A stretch of DNA of 64,000 bases from Halichondria panicea (lineage: Eukaryota > Porifera > Demospongiae > Suberitida > Halichondriidae): the NCBI RefSeq assembly GCF_963675165.1, contig NC_087387.1:1061001-1125000 (forward strand), written 5' to 3'. The first letter of the stretch is position 1, and each line of letters starts with the position of its first letter. Below the pieces are notes generated by a model. That model saw only the letters and a program-made list of their open reading frames with translations, had not been told where the DNA came from and did no database searches. Below are positions 25,010 through 40,087 of this stretch, piece by piece. The position numbers and the translations under genes are program-made.

Positions 25010-26398
25010 ATGCCTACTCAACAAGAGTATGAGGACATACTGCTGTACAAGACTGCTGCCAGCAATGCTGGCCAGAAGAAATACAGAGACGGGCTTTCCA
25101 CTAATGACAAGAGAAGTATAAGAGACAAAGTTCAAAGATATGCTCTGCAGCAACAATGCTTATACCTGCCTGAGAAGGACAGCACTGGCATGCATAGAAT
25201 GAGAAGAGTTGTGGTGAAGCAAGAGGAGAAAAGCAGGATACTAAACATGTGCCACGATGGACTGGATGGAATGCATTTTGGGAGAGACAAGACCTATGGA
25301 AAGGTATATTTATCATCATATCTTATAAAGTATAATTATATCTGTTTCATGCATGTAGGTTGCTCAGGATTTCTACTGGAAAGGCCTACATGCTGACGTC
25401 ATACAGCTCTGCAAGCACTGCGACAAATGCCAACGAACGAATCACCAACTGCAGAAGCCCAGAGCAGAACTACATCCCATCCCTGTGACAAAGGTCTGGT
25501 ACAGAGTTGGTATTGACTTAGTAGGACCTCTACCTGAAACAAGCTCTGGAAACAAGTACATTATCACGCTCTCAGACTATTTCTAAGTGGCCTGAGGCTG
25601 CCCCACTCCCATCAAAATCAGCAGAAGGTGTAGCAAAATTTCTGTTTGACACATTTTGCAGGCATGGGTGGCCAAAAGTGATTCAATCAGACCAAGGAAG
25701 AGAGTTTGTGAACGAAATCAACACCCGACTTTTTCAGTTGACTGACATACAGCACTGCGTATCAAGTGCTTACCACCCACAAACAAATGGCCTTGATGAA
25801 CGTTTCAACCAGACTCTAGTGAACACTCTCAAGAAGGTAATCGATTCTAGTACTGATGACTGGGATCAGCATCTCTCTGCTGCTCTTTATGCCTATCGCA
25901 TATCAAAACAGGTAAAATTTTAATTATTATATCATGCATGCTTTTATTTTTTGATTGTAGGCGTCATCAAAGTACACACCCTTTTTCTTAATGTTCAATC
26001 GCCACCCGCGGAAAGCTGTTACTTTTGATATGGATCAATGAGATGGTGCCGACGCTATAGAAGATAGAGGAGATGCTGACCAATTGAGTGGAGAGGAGAC
26101 TGAAAATGAAGAAGACGGAGAAGACATGGATGGAATTCTCCGAAGGTTGATGGAAATTCGTGATCGCTGTCACCTCAATGCCAAGGAGAACATTGCTGCT
26201 GCACAGCAAAAACAGAAGCAGCAGTATGACAACAAGCATAACTCTTTGAAGGTATTATTTTATATAGCAAACTTTAGCTTAATTTTTGCCATTTTTGTCG
26301 TAGAGTTATCCAGTTGGCAGCAGTGTCATGCTAAAGAATATGGCCAATTCTCATCGAATGGGAGGGAAAATGGACTGCACCTGGAAAGGTCCATATAA
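25010..26398 (+). pseudogene. Ginger-type integrase (transposase), broken
   Basis: Predicted exons are 25010-25303, 25359-25911, 25961-26251 and 26304-26398, separated by introns of only 49-55 nt with GT/AG ends. The protein shows an H2C2 zinc-binding region (CHDGLDGMHFG, then CKHCDKCQRTN), the catalytic triad in context (GIDLVGPLP; IQSDQGREF; HPQTNGLDERFNQTL) and a GPY-like module (GGKMDCTWKGPY). A frameshift near 25583 falls between the first and second catalytic Asp, and a TGA stop occurs at 26039-26041. It would cut and join transposon ends if intact; this copy cannot make a full enzyme. Confidence 0.82.
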
Positions 26399-26439
26399 CG
26401 CTTTCCCCAAGTACTGAGCTCCAGATAGCACAAGTGTAT

Positions 26440-26830
26440 AGCCCATTAATTCAATGCAATGGGCTCTGTGGTGGCTCTCCAGCAGCAAGAGGGTGCTAAC
26501 AACTGCGGACTATTTAGCATTGCTGCTGCAATCACGCTGCTATGAACGATAATGTGGATTCTCTAGTGTTTGATGAGGCCAAAATGAGAGCACATCTCAT
26601 TAAGTGCTTTGAGAAGGGCAAACTCTCACAGTTCCCTCGCACAAAGAAAGCGATGCCCAAAAGACCAACACCACAAACCATTGCCATTACAATATACTGC
26701 ATGTGCAAGAGACCGGACTCTTTTGAGGATATGGTCATGTGTGACAAATTTAGTGAGTAGTATCACTATCGCTGTGCCAAAATTCGCAATGAACCAGTAG
26801 GTAATTGGTTTTGTTCTGGTTGTATCACTT
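26440..26830 (+). pseudogene. Ulp1-like peptidase tail and PHD finger remnant of the transposon
   Basis: The stretch EGANNCGLFSIAAAIT matches the catalytic-cysteine region of C48 (Ulp1/SENP) peptidases. The N-terminal part of that domain is missing, as the GPY segment ends directly before it. After a one-base frame change, the open frame NDNVDSLVFDE... leads into a PHD-type zinc finger (CMCKRPDSFEDMVMCD, YHYRCAKIRNEP, WFCSGC). A TAG at 26758-26760 replaces the expected Trp of the PHD finger. These domains accompany integrase in Ginger1 elements. Confidence 0.7.
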
Positions 26831-27485
26831 TATGATTTGTGCACTTTTGGTTATATTTATTGTACTTCTTTCTCTTGCATTGTTGTATTTATTGAGTATT
26901 GAGATCTATAACATAATAGATACAGCATCTATTGCATCTAGTCTATGGCTGTTTACTTTGTAGCCTAGACTAGTCTTCTCAGATTACCTGTGGACTGACT
27001 TTCACCTGCACCGCAGAATGGGGGAGCTCTGGTCCTGGGGTAGGAGCTTTTGTCCTAGGACAGAAACTCCGGGGGGAGGAAATATCCTAAGGACGGAACC
27101 CCCCCCCGGAGCTACTGTCCTGGGGGAGGCCGTGTCCTGTGACACCGGTACTTCATCTTGTTCATTGAGATTGTCACTTTTAGTGAGGTTATTGAGATCT
27201 GATTGATAGTGGAGTCTCGCAAGCAGTGGCTCTGCTCTCTCTGTAGTTGTATAATGGGTCCATGCAACTGATGCAGCTTCAGATACAGAGTGTGCTAGGT
27301 ACTTGTCCATTTTCACTTGTAATAAGATGGTAAAGATCATCATAACACAATCACAAATGATCTTTCCCAAAATAGGCAGCAGGCAGGTAAAGATCATCAG
27401 TAGAATTAACTGCTTCTCAATCAAAAGTAAACTATTACATACACATAAAACACAGATTGCTACTGCCCACACACACAAATAATAA

Positions 27486-29684
27486 CTAAAATATAACAAC
27501 AGATCCTAGACTGCGCACATAAACAAAACCATCACTGTCCACAGCTACTCCATAAGGAAAAATGATATGACCATTACCAAATGATGTGACAAACTGACCG
27601 TCTTTAGTGAACACTGACACACGATTGTTATCATAATCAGCAACATAAACAAAACCAGTGACACACACACCATGAGGGTTAGACAGATCTCCTTGTCCAT
27701 TTCCTTTCTTTCCAATCGAGCGAATAAACCGACCATCCATAGTGAGCACTTGAACACGATGATTATAACAGTCAGTGACATACATCATTTGTTCATTGTC
27801 CACTGCGACATCCTCTGGTCCGTTAAAATGCTCATTACCAGTTCCGTATGAACCAATCTGCTTGACTGGCTCCAGCTCTGTCGTCAACACTTGGACTCTG
27901 TGGTTGTTCTGATCGCACACAAACACTTGATCACCAGCGACTGCTATCCCTCGAGGCCAGTTGAGTTCCTTTGGACCAATTCCCCTTGTCCCAAACCTCT
28001 TCAGTAGATCTTCTCTTTTGTTGAACTTGTACACACAACTTTCGCCGTTGTCACAGACATATATGTTGTCCTCCTTGTCTACTGCCACACCAGAGATATT
28101 GCTAAACCCATGCTTTGATTTGCTGATGCTTCGAATTCGTTCTCCTTTCTTGTCCAACACCAAAACATCACTGTCTCGATCAGTTACAATCAGTTCTTCT
28201 GATGAGTTGAATGCCATATACCGAGGGTTGTTGATTCCTTTTATCACTCTTACTGGTTTGTCCAGCTTCGTAGGGGGTATTTTGACGAACACAGAGAAGG
28301 GGCTTCCTGGGATGGGCTGGTTGTCCACTGAGATCAGGAGGTGGTGTCGACCACGTACCCTAGGGGTGTACTCAACACTGTACACTCCACCCCTCACAGG
28401 CACTGCTTGCAATTGCTGAGATGATTCATCAACTAGCGATTTTAGAGCCACTTGTATTGTATGATGCTTAAATTGTGTATTACATTCCACAAGAATCGAA
28501 AAATTGTTAAGTGTACTAATTTCAGCAGTTCTAGCTCCATTTCCTTCGACAGTGAACTTGGTTGGATCCACTTTTCCTTCATACACAAAAACGTTGTTCT
28601 CACACAACTTCTTGAGATCCTCAGAAACAAACCCTTCGACTTCAAAATCATCTTTCTCTACTGGATCAAGATTGGCTGCTTCCTTCCCTCGCTTCACCAC
28701 CTCGGCATCGATTCGACTCACCACCTGCGATTGCATTGTAATCAGTTCTTCATCACTTGCATTCTCCAGTGTACACTCTACAAAGGCAATCAAACTCTGA
28801 GCAGTGCCCAGGGACAGGTCCAGACCCTTCTCTTGAACCGTCAGCTTCTCCATCTTTGAATCAGCTAAAACAGAAGATTTTCGTAAAACACGGACCTTGC
28901 ATTGATCGAGAATATCGTGTAGCTCCTGGAACTTGGCATTCACTTGTCTCTCTGTCAGCTCTTTCTGGGCCTGTATCTTCTGTTTAGTTCCTTTCACTTG
29001 ATTCACAGCGGTGCTCAGATGAGGCAGTAGGTTCTTGAGTGGGGAGAGGTGCTCTGTCAGCTTTTTGCGAGTTGCGGGGGCGGCTTTCTTTACAAATTCG
29101 TAATTGTGTCCAGCATGTTCAATAACGATACAGTCTCGACAGATGAGCTTGTTGCAATCAAAACAGAAAATCTTTTTCAGTTCCTCGTGATCTTCACATT
29201 TTGGGGGTGGTGGGTTTTCGAATGTTAGTTCTTTGACTCCACCCTGTTTGAGCTCGTCCAGAGTGGAGACGATATGTGTAGTAAACATTTTCATACGCTG
29301 ATGAGGTTCCACACATTTTTCACACATAAACTGGACACACTGTCGGCAGAATGCAGTGGCCTTTCCCCCAGGGCACATTTCACAGGTGGCCTCCAACTTG
29401 CCGTGGGCTTTCTCCATCCTCGAGTGGAGTGCTTTCATCCGGTTGATGAAGAACGCAGTGGGCAGTCTGTCTGGGTTGTTGTCTGGCAATAGAGTGGGCT
29501 CACGACAGTCGGGGCAGGGGAACGGCTGGTTGGGTCGGTAGCGACTGGAGAGTGTGAGGATGCATTGCTTGCAGTAGTAGTGACAACAAGGGAGCAGCTT
29601 TGGCTCCTGGTAGCGGTCATGACAGATGCCACAGGTCACTTCTTGCTCGAGATCAGCAACAACTGGATCAGGTCCTTCGGCCAT
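27486..29684 (-). CDS. TRIM-NHL protein, copy 4 (732 aa)
   Basis: All domains are complete: RING (C18-C60), B-box 1, B-box 2, coiled coil, filamin domain and six NHL blades. Filamin segment and blades 1-3 are almost identical to copy 6 (loop residues RDS, NGE, QNN; PKELNWPRG), while blade 4 is the copy 3 version (GTGNEHFNGPEDVAV, CYN). Blades 5-6 have their own residues (YDN, LGS). This mosaic is good evidence for gene conversion or unequal exchange inside the coding region. Predicted cytoplasmic E3 ligase of the TRIM2/3/71 class. A 5' UTR intron lies at 29698-29894. Confidence 0.95.
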   Translation of the reverse strand: MAEGPDPVVADLEQEVTCGICHDRYQEPKLLPCCHYYCKQCILTLSSRYRPNQPFPCPDCREPTLLPDNNPDRLPTAFFINRMKALHSRMEKAHGKLEATCEMCPGGKATAFCRQCVQFMCEKCVEPHQRMKMFTTHIVSTLDELKQGGVKELTFENPPPPKCEDHEELKKIFCFDCNKLICRDCIVIEHAGHNYEFVKKAAPATRKKLTEHLSPLKNLLPHLSTAVNQVKGTKQKIQAQKELTERQVNAKFQELHDILDQCKVRVLRKSSVLADSKMEKLTVQEKGLDLSLGTAQSLIAFVECTLENASDEELITMQSQVVSRIDAEVVKRGKEAANLDPVEKDDFEVEGFVSEDLKKLCENNVFVYEGKVDPTKFTVEGNGARTAEISTLNNFSILVECNTQFKHHTIQVALKSLVDESSQQLQAVPVRGGVYSVEYTPRVRGRHHLLISVDNQPIPGSPFSVFVKIPPTKLDKPVRVIKGINNPRYMAFNSSEELIVTDRDSDVLVLDKKGERIRSISKSKHGFSNISGVAVDKEDNIYVCDNGESCVYKFNKREDLLKRFGTRGIGPKELNWPRGIAVAGDQVFVCDQNNHRVQVLTTELEPVKQIGSYGTGNEHFNGPEDVAVDNEQMMYVTDCYNHRVQVLTMDGRFIRSIGKKGNGQGDLSNPHGVCVTGFVYVADYDNNRVSVFTKDGQFVTSFGNGHIIFPYGVAVDSDGFVYVRSLGSVVIF

Positions 29685-30406
29685 CGTTAGTTAAGATCTG
29701 GGGAATGCATTTGTACAACATTTATAAAAGCATGAAACTATTCTAATATAAAAATTAAATAGCAACTTCGCTAGAAATTGAGTATACAAGAATGTTGAAT
29801 CTGTGAATAATAGTTTGCACTAAGTGATCAATTAGGTCAAGCTAAGCTAGACCTCTGCAGCTAGTTGAAAAAACGGGTACCAGAAAAAACTTACCTACTA
29901 TTTATAAGAACTTCCTAGATCCTTTAATTTCAACAATTACACAAGCCTTTGTTTTGCATGTACCTTGTACTGGTACATGCTACGCCCATTATACAATGTT
30001 ATAAATCTGACCAGATACCCCCACTTTTTTGTTTCAACACTGGCCCACACTTTCTTCAATATGAAAGTACATGTACATGTATGTACAACAATTCTATGGT
30101 AGCAACATCGATATCTCCCTGAGCACTGGGCATGAAATGCCTTGATCCCAGGCCACACTGAATGGAGGCCTTATAGGAGGCTAGGGATGCTTCTATTAAA
30201 TAGTGAATGGAGGCCTTATAGGAGGCTAGGGATGCTTCTATTAAATAGCTGTCTTGGTATCTTTCAATTAATTATCAGCGTACTAGGTACACAAATATTG
30301 AGGAATGCATAATTATAAGTATGTGTTCAATACATGTACATGTATATAACTGGTAAAAATGTTTGCCAAGTTTATAAGTCGTTGAACAAACTAATGTTCG
30401 ATGTGT
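29685..30406. other. TRIM copy 4 upstream region with a 45-bp tandem duplication
   Basis: It holds the 5' UTR intron (29698-29894), the shared 'tgtaccttgtactggtaca' palindrome near 29960, and a perfect tandem duplication of 45 bp (30159-30203 and 30204-30248, starting tgaatggaggccttatagga). Other units have this 45-mer once. No gene is seen. Confidence 0.65.
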
Positions 30407-34680
<4,274 letters not shown>

Positions 34681-34744
34681 CTGTGTGTACGAAGTAGGTT
34701 ATAATTATGAATGAGTAACACCAGGAGCGGCACTCCTGTTAACA

Positions 34745-35235
34745 AGTTGAATGTGCAGTAAATGGTGGAGTCTAATGAACTTACACATGCTCACTCTACT
34801 TCAACATGTGCTACACTATGTTCTAAGACCGCAGACATCTCATCACACATGTGTTTACACATAGTACATGAATACACTGTGTATAATAATATCACTATAG
34901 ATGCATAAACTAAATTAAGACATAAAATGGTAGCTTAACTGATGCACACATACTCAAAGAAAGCAACATGTAACTCTGTTGTCTCCCACACCTATGTACC
35001 TTATGTACAGAGAAACCTCTGATGCATTTAAGCACACTAGTTGACAGTTGACAATGCACTGTCCCCAAATTTACTTTTCTAACTGACTAAATACAACAAC
35101 TCTTCTGCCTCCCATACCCATGTACATTATTTACAGAGCAACCTCTTATACATTTAAGCACACTAGTTGACAATGCACTGTCCCCAAATTTACTTTTCTA
35201 CACCAACTACAATGCATGGACAATAAATTATCTAC
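34745..35235. other. Chimeric MCM6/Tudor intron spacer
   Basis: It is homologous to 5880-6390 and includes the same duplicated 'gcacactagttgacaatgca' blocks. No exon is seen. Confidence 0.55.
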
Positions 35236-35240
35236 AAAGG

Positions 35241-35518
35241 CAGTGGCGTAGGAAGTGGGGTGGCTCCAGGGGCTGGAGCCACCGCTTGTTGGAGAGCAAT
35301 GTTTAGCTTCAACTGTTGAGCTAGCTATTAAACTGTAAATTACGTGATTATTTCAATGATGGGTTAGGTTGCAAAAGTCTGAAGTGTAAAGTGATAGATC
35401 TACCACAGAGATAATGATTGATCTACAAGCCTAGTCTCGAATTCAAGAATACGAAGTTGGGGAGGGCGTGGCCAGACTACTATGAGCCCCCCTTGCAAAA
35501 AATCTTCCTACGCCATTG
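35241..35518. mobile_element. 278-bp non-autonomous DNA element, second copy
   Basis: Orthologous by duplication to 6394-6671: same site, same AAAGG flanks and same length. The right end here reads CGCCATTG (one change in the TIR). Confidence 0.8.
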
Positions 35519-35584
35519 AAAGGGAAAAATATTAATGTCTTGAATAATAAAAATTAATGATAAGGCCAGGGTAGTTTGACTGAC

Positions 35585-36410
35585 CTCGCCTCTGCTCACA
35601 GTGTTGGGGTCACTGGTGGTCACGGCAATTGATAGCGCCTCCAGGTCATGCTCTGGGTACTCAGCCAGCTGTATCCAGACACGGTCAGGACTGTTCACCT
35701 GCAGTACTTGCAATGACATCGTTGACAATTGGTCTCCTTGTATCGGACAATAATAGCGTATGCATTGTAGGCTCTTTGGGTGAAGGTTCGTCTATAGTGG
35801 TGTCCATTGGATGTGCTCTACTAGTGACCTCTGTGAACCTTGTCTCGGCAGCACAAGCACACGACAATTTTCCAATCATACATTCGGCCAAATACTGCAG
35901 AGAGTTGTCTTGCGTTGCTATGACTTCATCACTTTGCTGCCATGTGGTGTTTTGTGATACAATAGTTTCTATAGTAATATTTTCAGGGGACTTGCATTTA
36001 TCTGGCTTCATCCTCTGGGGGGAGGGGCTGCTCTTGTACCTCAAATGTAGCTTGATGTAGCTAGCTAGCTTGCTGTGCAATGAACGTGTCTTCTGCTGCT
36101 AATGCTTGAGACATCATCACTTGGTTGTTGAGCTTACAAACTAGGGACTGGGCCGTGTAGAAGTCAAATGTCACATCTTCAGAGCTTGGCCGGCCATCAG
36201 TGGGCCTTGGGTACTTCATCTTGTTTATTGAGATTGTAACTTTTAGTGAGGTTATCGAGATTTGATTGATAGTGGAGTCTCGCAAGCAGTGGCTCTACTC
36301 TCTCTGTAGTTGTATAATGGGTCCATGCAACTGATGCAACTTCAGATACAGAGCTGAGAGCTAGCTATAGAGTGTGCCTTGTCTTGTAAATTAGCTAAAA
36401 TGAGATGGTA
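35585..36410 (-). pseudogene. Tudor-domain gene fragment (unit 4)
   Basis: It contains the N-terminal region (about 36400-35700, including ENITIETIVSQNTTWQQSDE and DNSLQYLAECM) and the first Tudor half-exon 35585-35698 (NSPDRVWIQLAEYPEHDL; full 114 bp, unlike the 106-bp version at 6738). A small insertion near 36046-36062 disrupts the N-terminal frame. The remaining Tudor exons are absent and MCM6 exons follow, so it is a chimeric remnant. Confidence 0.62.
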
Positions 36411-36567
36411 AAGATCCTCATAACAATCACAAACGATCTTTCCCAAATTAGGCAGCATTTTTTGTGGGCGAGTAAAGATCGTCAGTAGAGCTAACTGTTT
36501 CTCAATCAAAAGTCAAGATAATTATAACACCAAGAGTTCCTCAACCAAAACACAAAATAATAATACA

Positions 36568-38751
36568 CTAAAAGATAACAACAGATCCTTCACTGCGCAC
36601 ATACACAAAACCATCACTGTCCACAGCTACTCCATAAAGATTAGTGATATGACCATTACCAAATGATGTGACAAACTGGCCGTCTTTAGTGAACACTGAC
36701 ACACGCTTGTTACCATCCTCAACAACATAAACAAAACCATTGACACACACACCATAAGGGTAAGACAGATCTCCTTGTCCACTTCTTTTCTTTCCAATCG
36801 AGCGAATAAACCGACCATCCATAGTGAGCACTTGAACACGAAGATTATGACAGTCAGTGACATACACCATTCGTTCATTATCCACTGCAACATCCTCTGG
36901 GCAGTTAAAATGCTCATTACCAGTTCCCTTTGAACCAATCTGCTTGACTGGCTCCAGCTCTGTAGTCAACACTTGGACTCTGTGATTCTCTCGATCGCAC
37001 ACAAACAATTGATCACCAGCGACTGCTATCCCTCGAGGCCAGTTGAGTTCCTTTGGACCACTTCCCTTCGTCCCAAACCTCTTCAGTAGGTCTCCTCTTT
37101 TGTTGAACTTGTACACACAGTGTTTGCCGCTATCACAGACATAGATGTTGTCCTCCTTGTCTACTGCCACACCAGAGATACCGACAAACCCATGCTTTGA
37201 TTTGCTGATGCTTCGAATTTGTTTTCCTTTCTTGTCAAACACCAAAACATCACCAAGAAAGTCAGTTACAATCAGTTCTTCTGATGAGTTGAATGCCATA
37301 TACACAGGGATGTTGATTCCTTTTATCTCCTTCACTGGCTTGTCTAGCTTGGTGGGGGGTATTTTGATGAACACAGAGAAGGGGCTTCCTGGGATGGGCT
37401 GGTCGTCCACTGAGATCAGGAGGTGGTGTCGACCACGTACCCTAGGGGTGTACTCAACACTGTACACTCCACCCCTCACAGGCACTGCTTGCAATTCTTG
37501 AGATGTGTCATCAGATAGCGTTTTCAGTAGAAGTTGTGGCTTGCCTCTTTTTGAACCGCAATAAAATATCAGTTTTGAACATTTGTCAACTTCAGCTGTT
37601 TTGATACCGTCTCCTTTCACAATCGGCTTTCCGTCATACACAATAACATTGTTCTCACACAACTTCTTGAGATTCTCACAAACAAACACTTCAATTCCAA
37701 AATCATCTTTCTCCACTGGATCAGGATTGGCTGCTTCCTTCCCTTGCTTCACCACCTTGGCATCGATTCGACTCACCACCTGCTCTTGCATCGTAATCAG
37801 TTCTTCATCACTTGCATTCTCCAGTGTACGCTCTACAAAGTCAATCAAACTCTGAGCAGTGCCCAGGGACAGGTCCAGACCCTTCTCTTGAACCGTCAGC
37901 TTCTCCATCTTTGAATCAGCCAAAGCAGAAGATTCTCGTAAAACACGGACCTTGCATCGATCGAGAATATCGTGTAGCTCCTGGAACTTGGCATTCACTT
38001 GTCTCTCTGTCAGTTCTTTCTGGGCCTGAATCTTCTGTTTAGTTCCTTTCACTTGATTCACAGCGGTGCTCAGATCAGGCAGTAGGTTCTTGAGTGGGGA
38101 GAGGTGCTTCGTCAGCTTTTTGCGAGTTGCGGGGGCGGCTTTCTTTACAAATTCGTAATTGTGTCCAGCGTGTTCAATAACGATACAGTCTCGACAGATG
38201 AGCTTGTTGCAATCGAAACAGAAAATCTTTTTTAGTTCTTCGTGATCATCACATTTTGGGGGTGGTAGGTTTTCGAATGTTAGTTCTTTCACTCCGCCCT
38301 GTTTGAGCTCGTCCAGAGTGGAGACGATATGTGTAGCAAACACGGCTTTCATACGTTGATGAGATTCTACACATTTTTCACAGATAAAATTGACACACTG
38401 TCGGCAGAATGCAGTGGCCTTTCCCCCAGAGCACACTTCACAGGTGGTCTCCAACTTGCCGTGAGCTTTCTCCATCCTTGAGTGGAGTGCTTTCATCCGG
38501 TTGATGAAGAATGCAGTGGGCAGTCTGTCTGGGTTGTTGTCAGGCAACAGAGTGGGCTCACGACAGTCGGGGCAAGGGAACGGCTGGTTGGGTTGGTAGC
38601 GACTGGAGAGTGTGAGGATGCATTGCTTGCAGTAGTAGTGACAACAAGGGAGCAGCTTTGGCTCCTGGTAGCGGTCATGACAGATGCCACAGGTCACCTC
38701 TTGCTCGAGATCAGCAACAACTGGATCAACTGGATTAGGTCCTTCGGCCAT
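36568..38751 (-). CDS. TRIM-NHL protein, copy 5 (727 aa)
   Basis: All domains are complete. The N-terminus has an in-frame 4-residue expansion (MAEGPNPVDPVVAD versus MAEGPDPVVAD). The filamin segment is the short KPIVKGDGIKTAEVDKC type as in copy 2 but diverges in the following strand (SKLIFYCGSKRGKPQLLLKT). NHL loop residues are FLG, SGK, REN, CHN, DGN and EGS. Blade 1 matches copy 2, while blade 2-3 linkers match copies 8 and 9. RING ligands are intact. A 5' UTR intron lies at 38765-38915. Upstream, the array changes composition: no MCM6 or Tudor sequence, but a fragment of a plus-strand gene. Confidence 0.95.
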   Translation of the reverse strand: MAEGPNPVDPVVADLEQEVTCGICHDRYQEPKLLPCCHYYCKQCILTLSSRYQPNQPFPCPDCREPTLLPDNNPDRLPTAFFINRMKALHSRMEKAHGKLETTCEVCSGGKATAFCRQCVNFICEKCVESHQRMKAVFATHIVSTLDELKQGGVKELTFENLPPPKCDDHEELKKIFCFDCNKLICRDCIVIEHAGHNYEFVKKAAPATRKKLTKHLSPLKNLLPDLSTAVNQVKGTKQKIQAQKELTERQVNAKFQELHDILDRCKVRVLRESSALADSKMEKLTVQEKGLDLSLGTAQSLIDFVERTLENASDEELITMQEQVVSRIDAKVVKQGKEAANPDPVEKDDFGIEVFVCENLKKLCENNVIVYDGKPIVKGDGIKTAEVDKCSKLIFYCGSKRGKPQLLLKTLSDDTSQELQAVPVRGGVYSVEYTPRVRGRHHLLISVDDQPIPGSPFSVFIKIPPTKLDKPVKEIKGINIPVYMAFNSSEELIVTDFLGDVLVFDKKGKQIRSISKSKHGFVGISGVAVDKEDNIYVCDSGKHCVYKFNKRGDLLKRFGTKGSGPKELNWPRGIAVAGDQLFVCDRENHRVQVLTTELEPVKQIGSKGTGNEHFNCPEDVAVDNERMVYVTDCHNLRVQVLTMDGRFIRSIGKKRSGQGDLSYPYGVCVNGFVYVVEDGNKRVSVFTKDGQFVTSFGNGHITNLYGVAVDSDGFVYVRSEGSVVIF

Positions 38752-39282
38752 CGTTAGTTCAGATCTGGGGAATGCATTTGTACATTTATTTTATAAAAGT
38801 ATGAAACTATTCGCAACTAGAAATTGAGTACAAGAATGTTCAATAATTGTGCTAAAGTGATCATTAGGTCAAGCTAAAGCTACACCTCTGCAGCTAGTTC
38901 AAAAAACGTACTTACTCGGAAGTTCCTAGATACTAGATCCTTCAATTTCAGAAGCACAGTAGTTGTTGTTTTGCATGTACCGTGTACTGGTACATGCTAC
39001 GCCCATTACACAATGTTATAAATCTGATCAGATATGCCCCACTTTTTTGTTTCAACACCCACACTTTTCTTCAAGGAAGCAGTGAAGTGAAGAAGTGAGT
39101 GAATAAAATACAAATGCATGACCACTGTCCTTGAAATAATGTGCATAGTAGATCTTTATGATATAAAAGTGTTCAAGATACTCACAACCCATTTTCCTTC
39201 CCCTTCCATCACAATTCCTGTGACTTGTAGCTGGTACTATTTGCACTAGTAATATTGCAGAGACTGTATGGTACCGACTGCT
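38752..39282. other. TRIM copy 5 upstream region
   Basis: It holds the 5' UTR intron (38765-38915) and the 'gtaccgtgtactggtac' palindrome near 38978. TRIM-unit homology fades at about 39080. No gene is recognised. Confidence 0.5.
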
Positions 39283-39461
<179 letters not shown>

Positions 39462-39505
39462 CTCAGTGCCTCTCTGGTTCAGTGGTAACAATTACCACCC
39501 ACAAT
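39462..39505 (+). other. Candidate 44-nt exon after the TC repeat
   Basis: The segment starts after GCAG and ends at CACAAT|GTAAGTATC, a strong donor. Two of three frames are open. Neither open frame joins in phase to the long frame of the next exon at 40264, so its coding status is uncertain. It could be an exon of the plus-strand gene fragment that follows. Confidence 0.3.
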
Positions 39506-39581
39506 GTAAGTATCATTAGACGGCTATAATTAATTTTGGGTTTAGATTGTCCGATTTCAACTGTTTAATGATTTTCTGCAT

Positions 39582-39652
39582 GGTAGCTCAAGGTTAGCCT
39601 CTATTCAAGGCTGATTTAATCGGCCTTGAATCGAGGCTAGCTCAAGGTTAAG
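39582..39652. repeat. Small hairpin with flanking direct repeats
   Basis: AGCCTCTATTCAAGG and CCTTGAATCGAGGCT pair with one mismatch around a 13-base loop. The unit is flanked on both sides by tagctcaaggtta. Confidence 0.65.
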
Positions 39653-39940
39653 TTCTTTCAGATGGCATAAAATTAGTAATTTCTGAGGCTGTTTTGACAA
39701 AAAAGCTTGGGCTATAGGTGGGTGAAAAGTGCAAAATAGTCTCCATAAACAATGTTGAGCTGAACATAATAATTTATTATCATCTTAAAGTGCACTCTCT
39801 AAGCTTTCAAAATTATTGTTGGACCAACTGTACGCAAGTTATATAGAGTCCCCTTAGTGATTTTCCAAAGTGGTTCTGTTTTGCTAGCAATGTTATTGTG
39901 CACATTCATGTATCTGTTGTATTAAATGTACACATTGTAA

Positions 39941-40087
39941 TAGCCTCACCCCCAGGCCGATCTGTCTCCAATTGAACGCTAGGTCGCCTCCTCTAGCCTC
40001 GACCCCAGGCCGATCTGTCTCCAATTGAACGCTAGGAGGAGGCGACCTAGCGTTCAATTGGAGACGGATCGGCCTGGGGTCAAGGCT
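39941..40087. repeat. Foldback repeat with ~50-bp arms and an internal copy
   Basis: The left arm (tagcctcacccccaggccga..., 39941-39992) is the near-exact inverse of the right arm (40035-40087). A third, direct copy of the arm (ccccaggccgatctgtctcc) lies between them at about 40001-40035. No ORF. Confidence 0.85.

Larger units (their letters stand above)
24807..27144 (+). mobile_element. Ginger1-like DNA transposon (2338 bp), decayed
   Basis: Terminal inverted repeats begin TGTCATAGGATAGAACCTCC on the left and TGTCACAGGACACGGCCTCC on the inverted right end. A 4-bp CCGG target duplication flanks the element (24803-24806 and 27145-27148). The empty site is visible in the sister fragment near 16058 (gggtaccggtactt). 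GC-rich subterminal regions repeat TGTCCTAGGACAGAA-like palindromes. Inside are a gypsy-type integrase with three introns, a GPY-like segment, an Ulp1 C48-peptidase remnant and a PHD finger. This combination is that of Ginger1 transposons. Stops and frameshifts make this copy non-autonomous. Confidence 0.85.
24484..27340 (-). pseudogene. Tudor-domain gene 5' fragment (unit 3), split by a transposon
   Basis: Two parts of the same exon, 27340-27149 (MDKYLAHS to NEQDEVPV) and 24802-24484 (PTDDQPSSEDGQF to DNSLQYLAK), flank the Ginger-like element. Without the insertion the reading is continuous with the fragment at 15.75-16.3 kb. As in that unit, the Tudor-domain exons are missing and MCM6 sequence follows. 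It is not expected to be functional. Confidence 0.65.

Noticed and set aside
25101..25319. Retroviral or LTR-retrotransposon origin for the integrase
   Set aside because: No LTR, reverse transcriptase or gag is present. TIRs, a 4-bp CCGG duplication, introns and Ulp1/PHD domains point to a Ginger-type DNA transposon.
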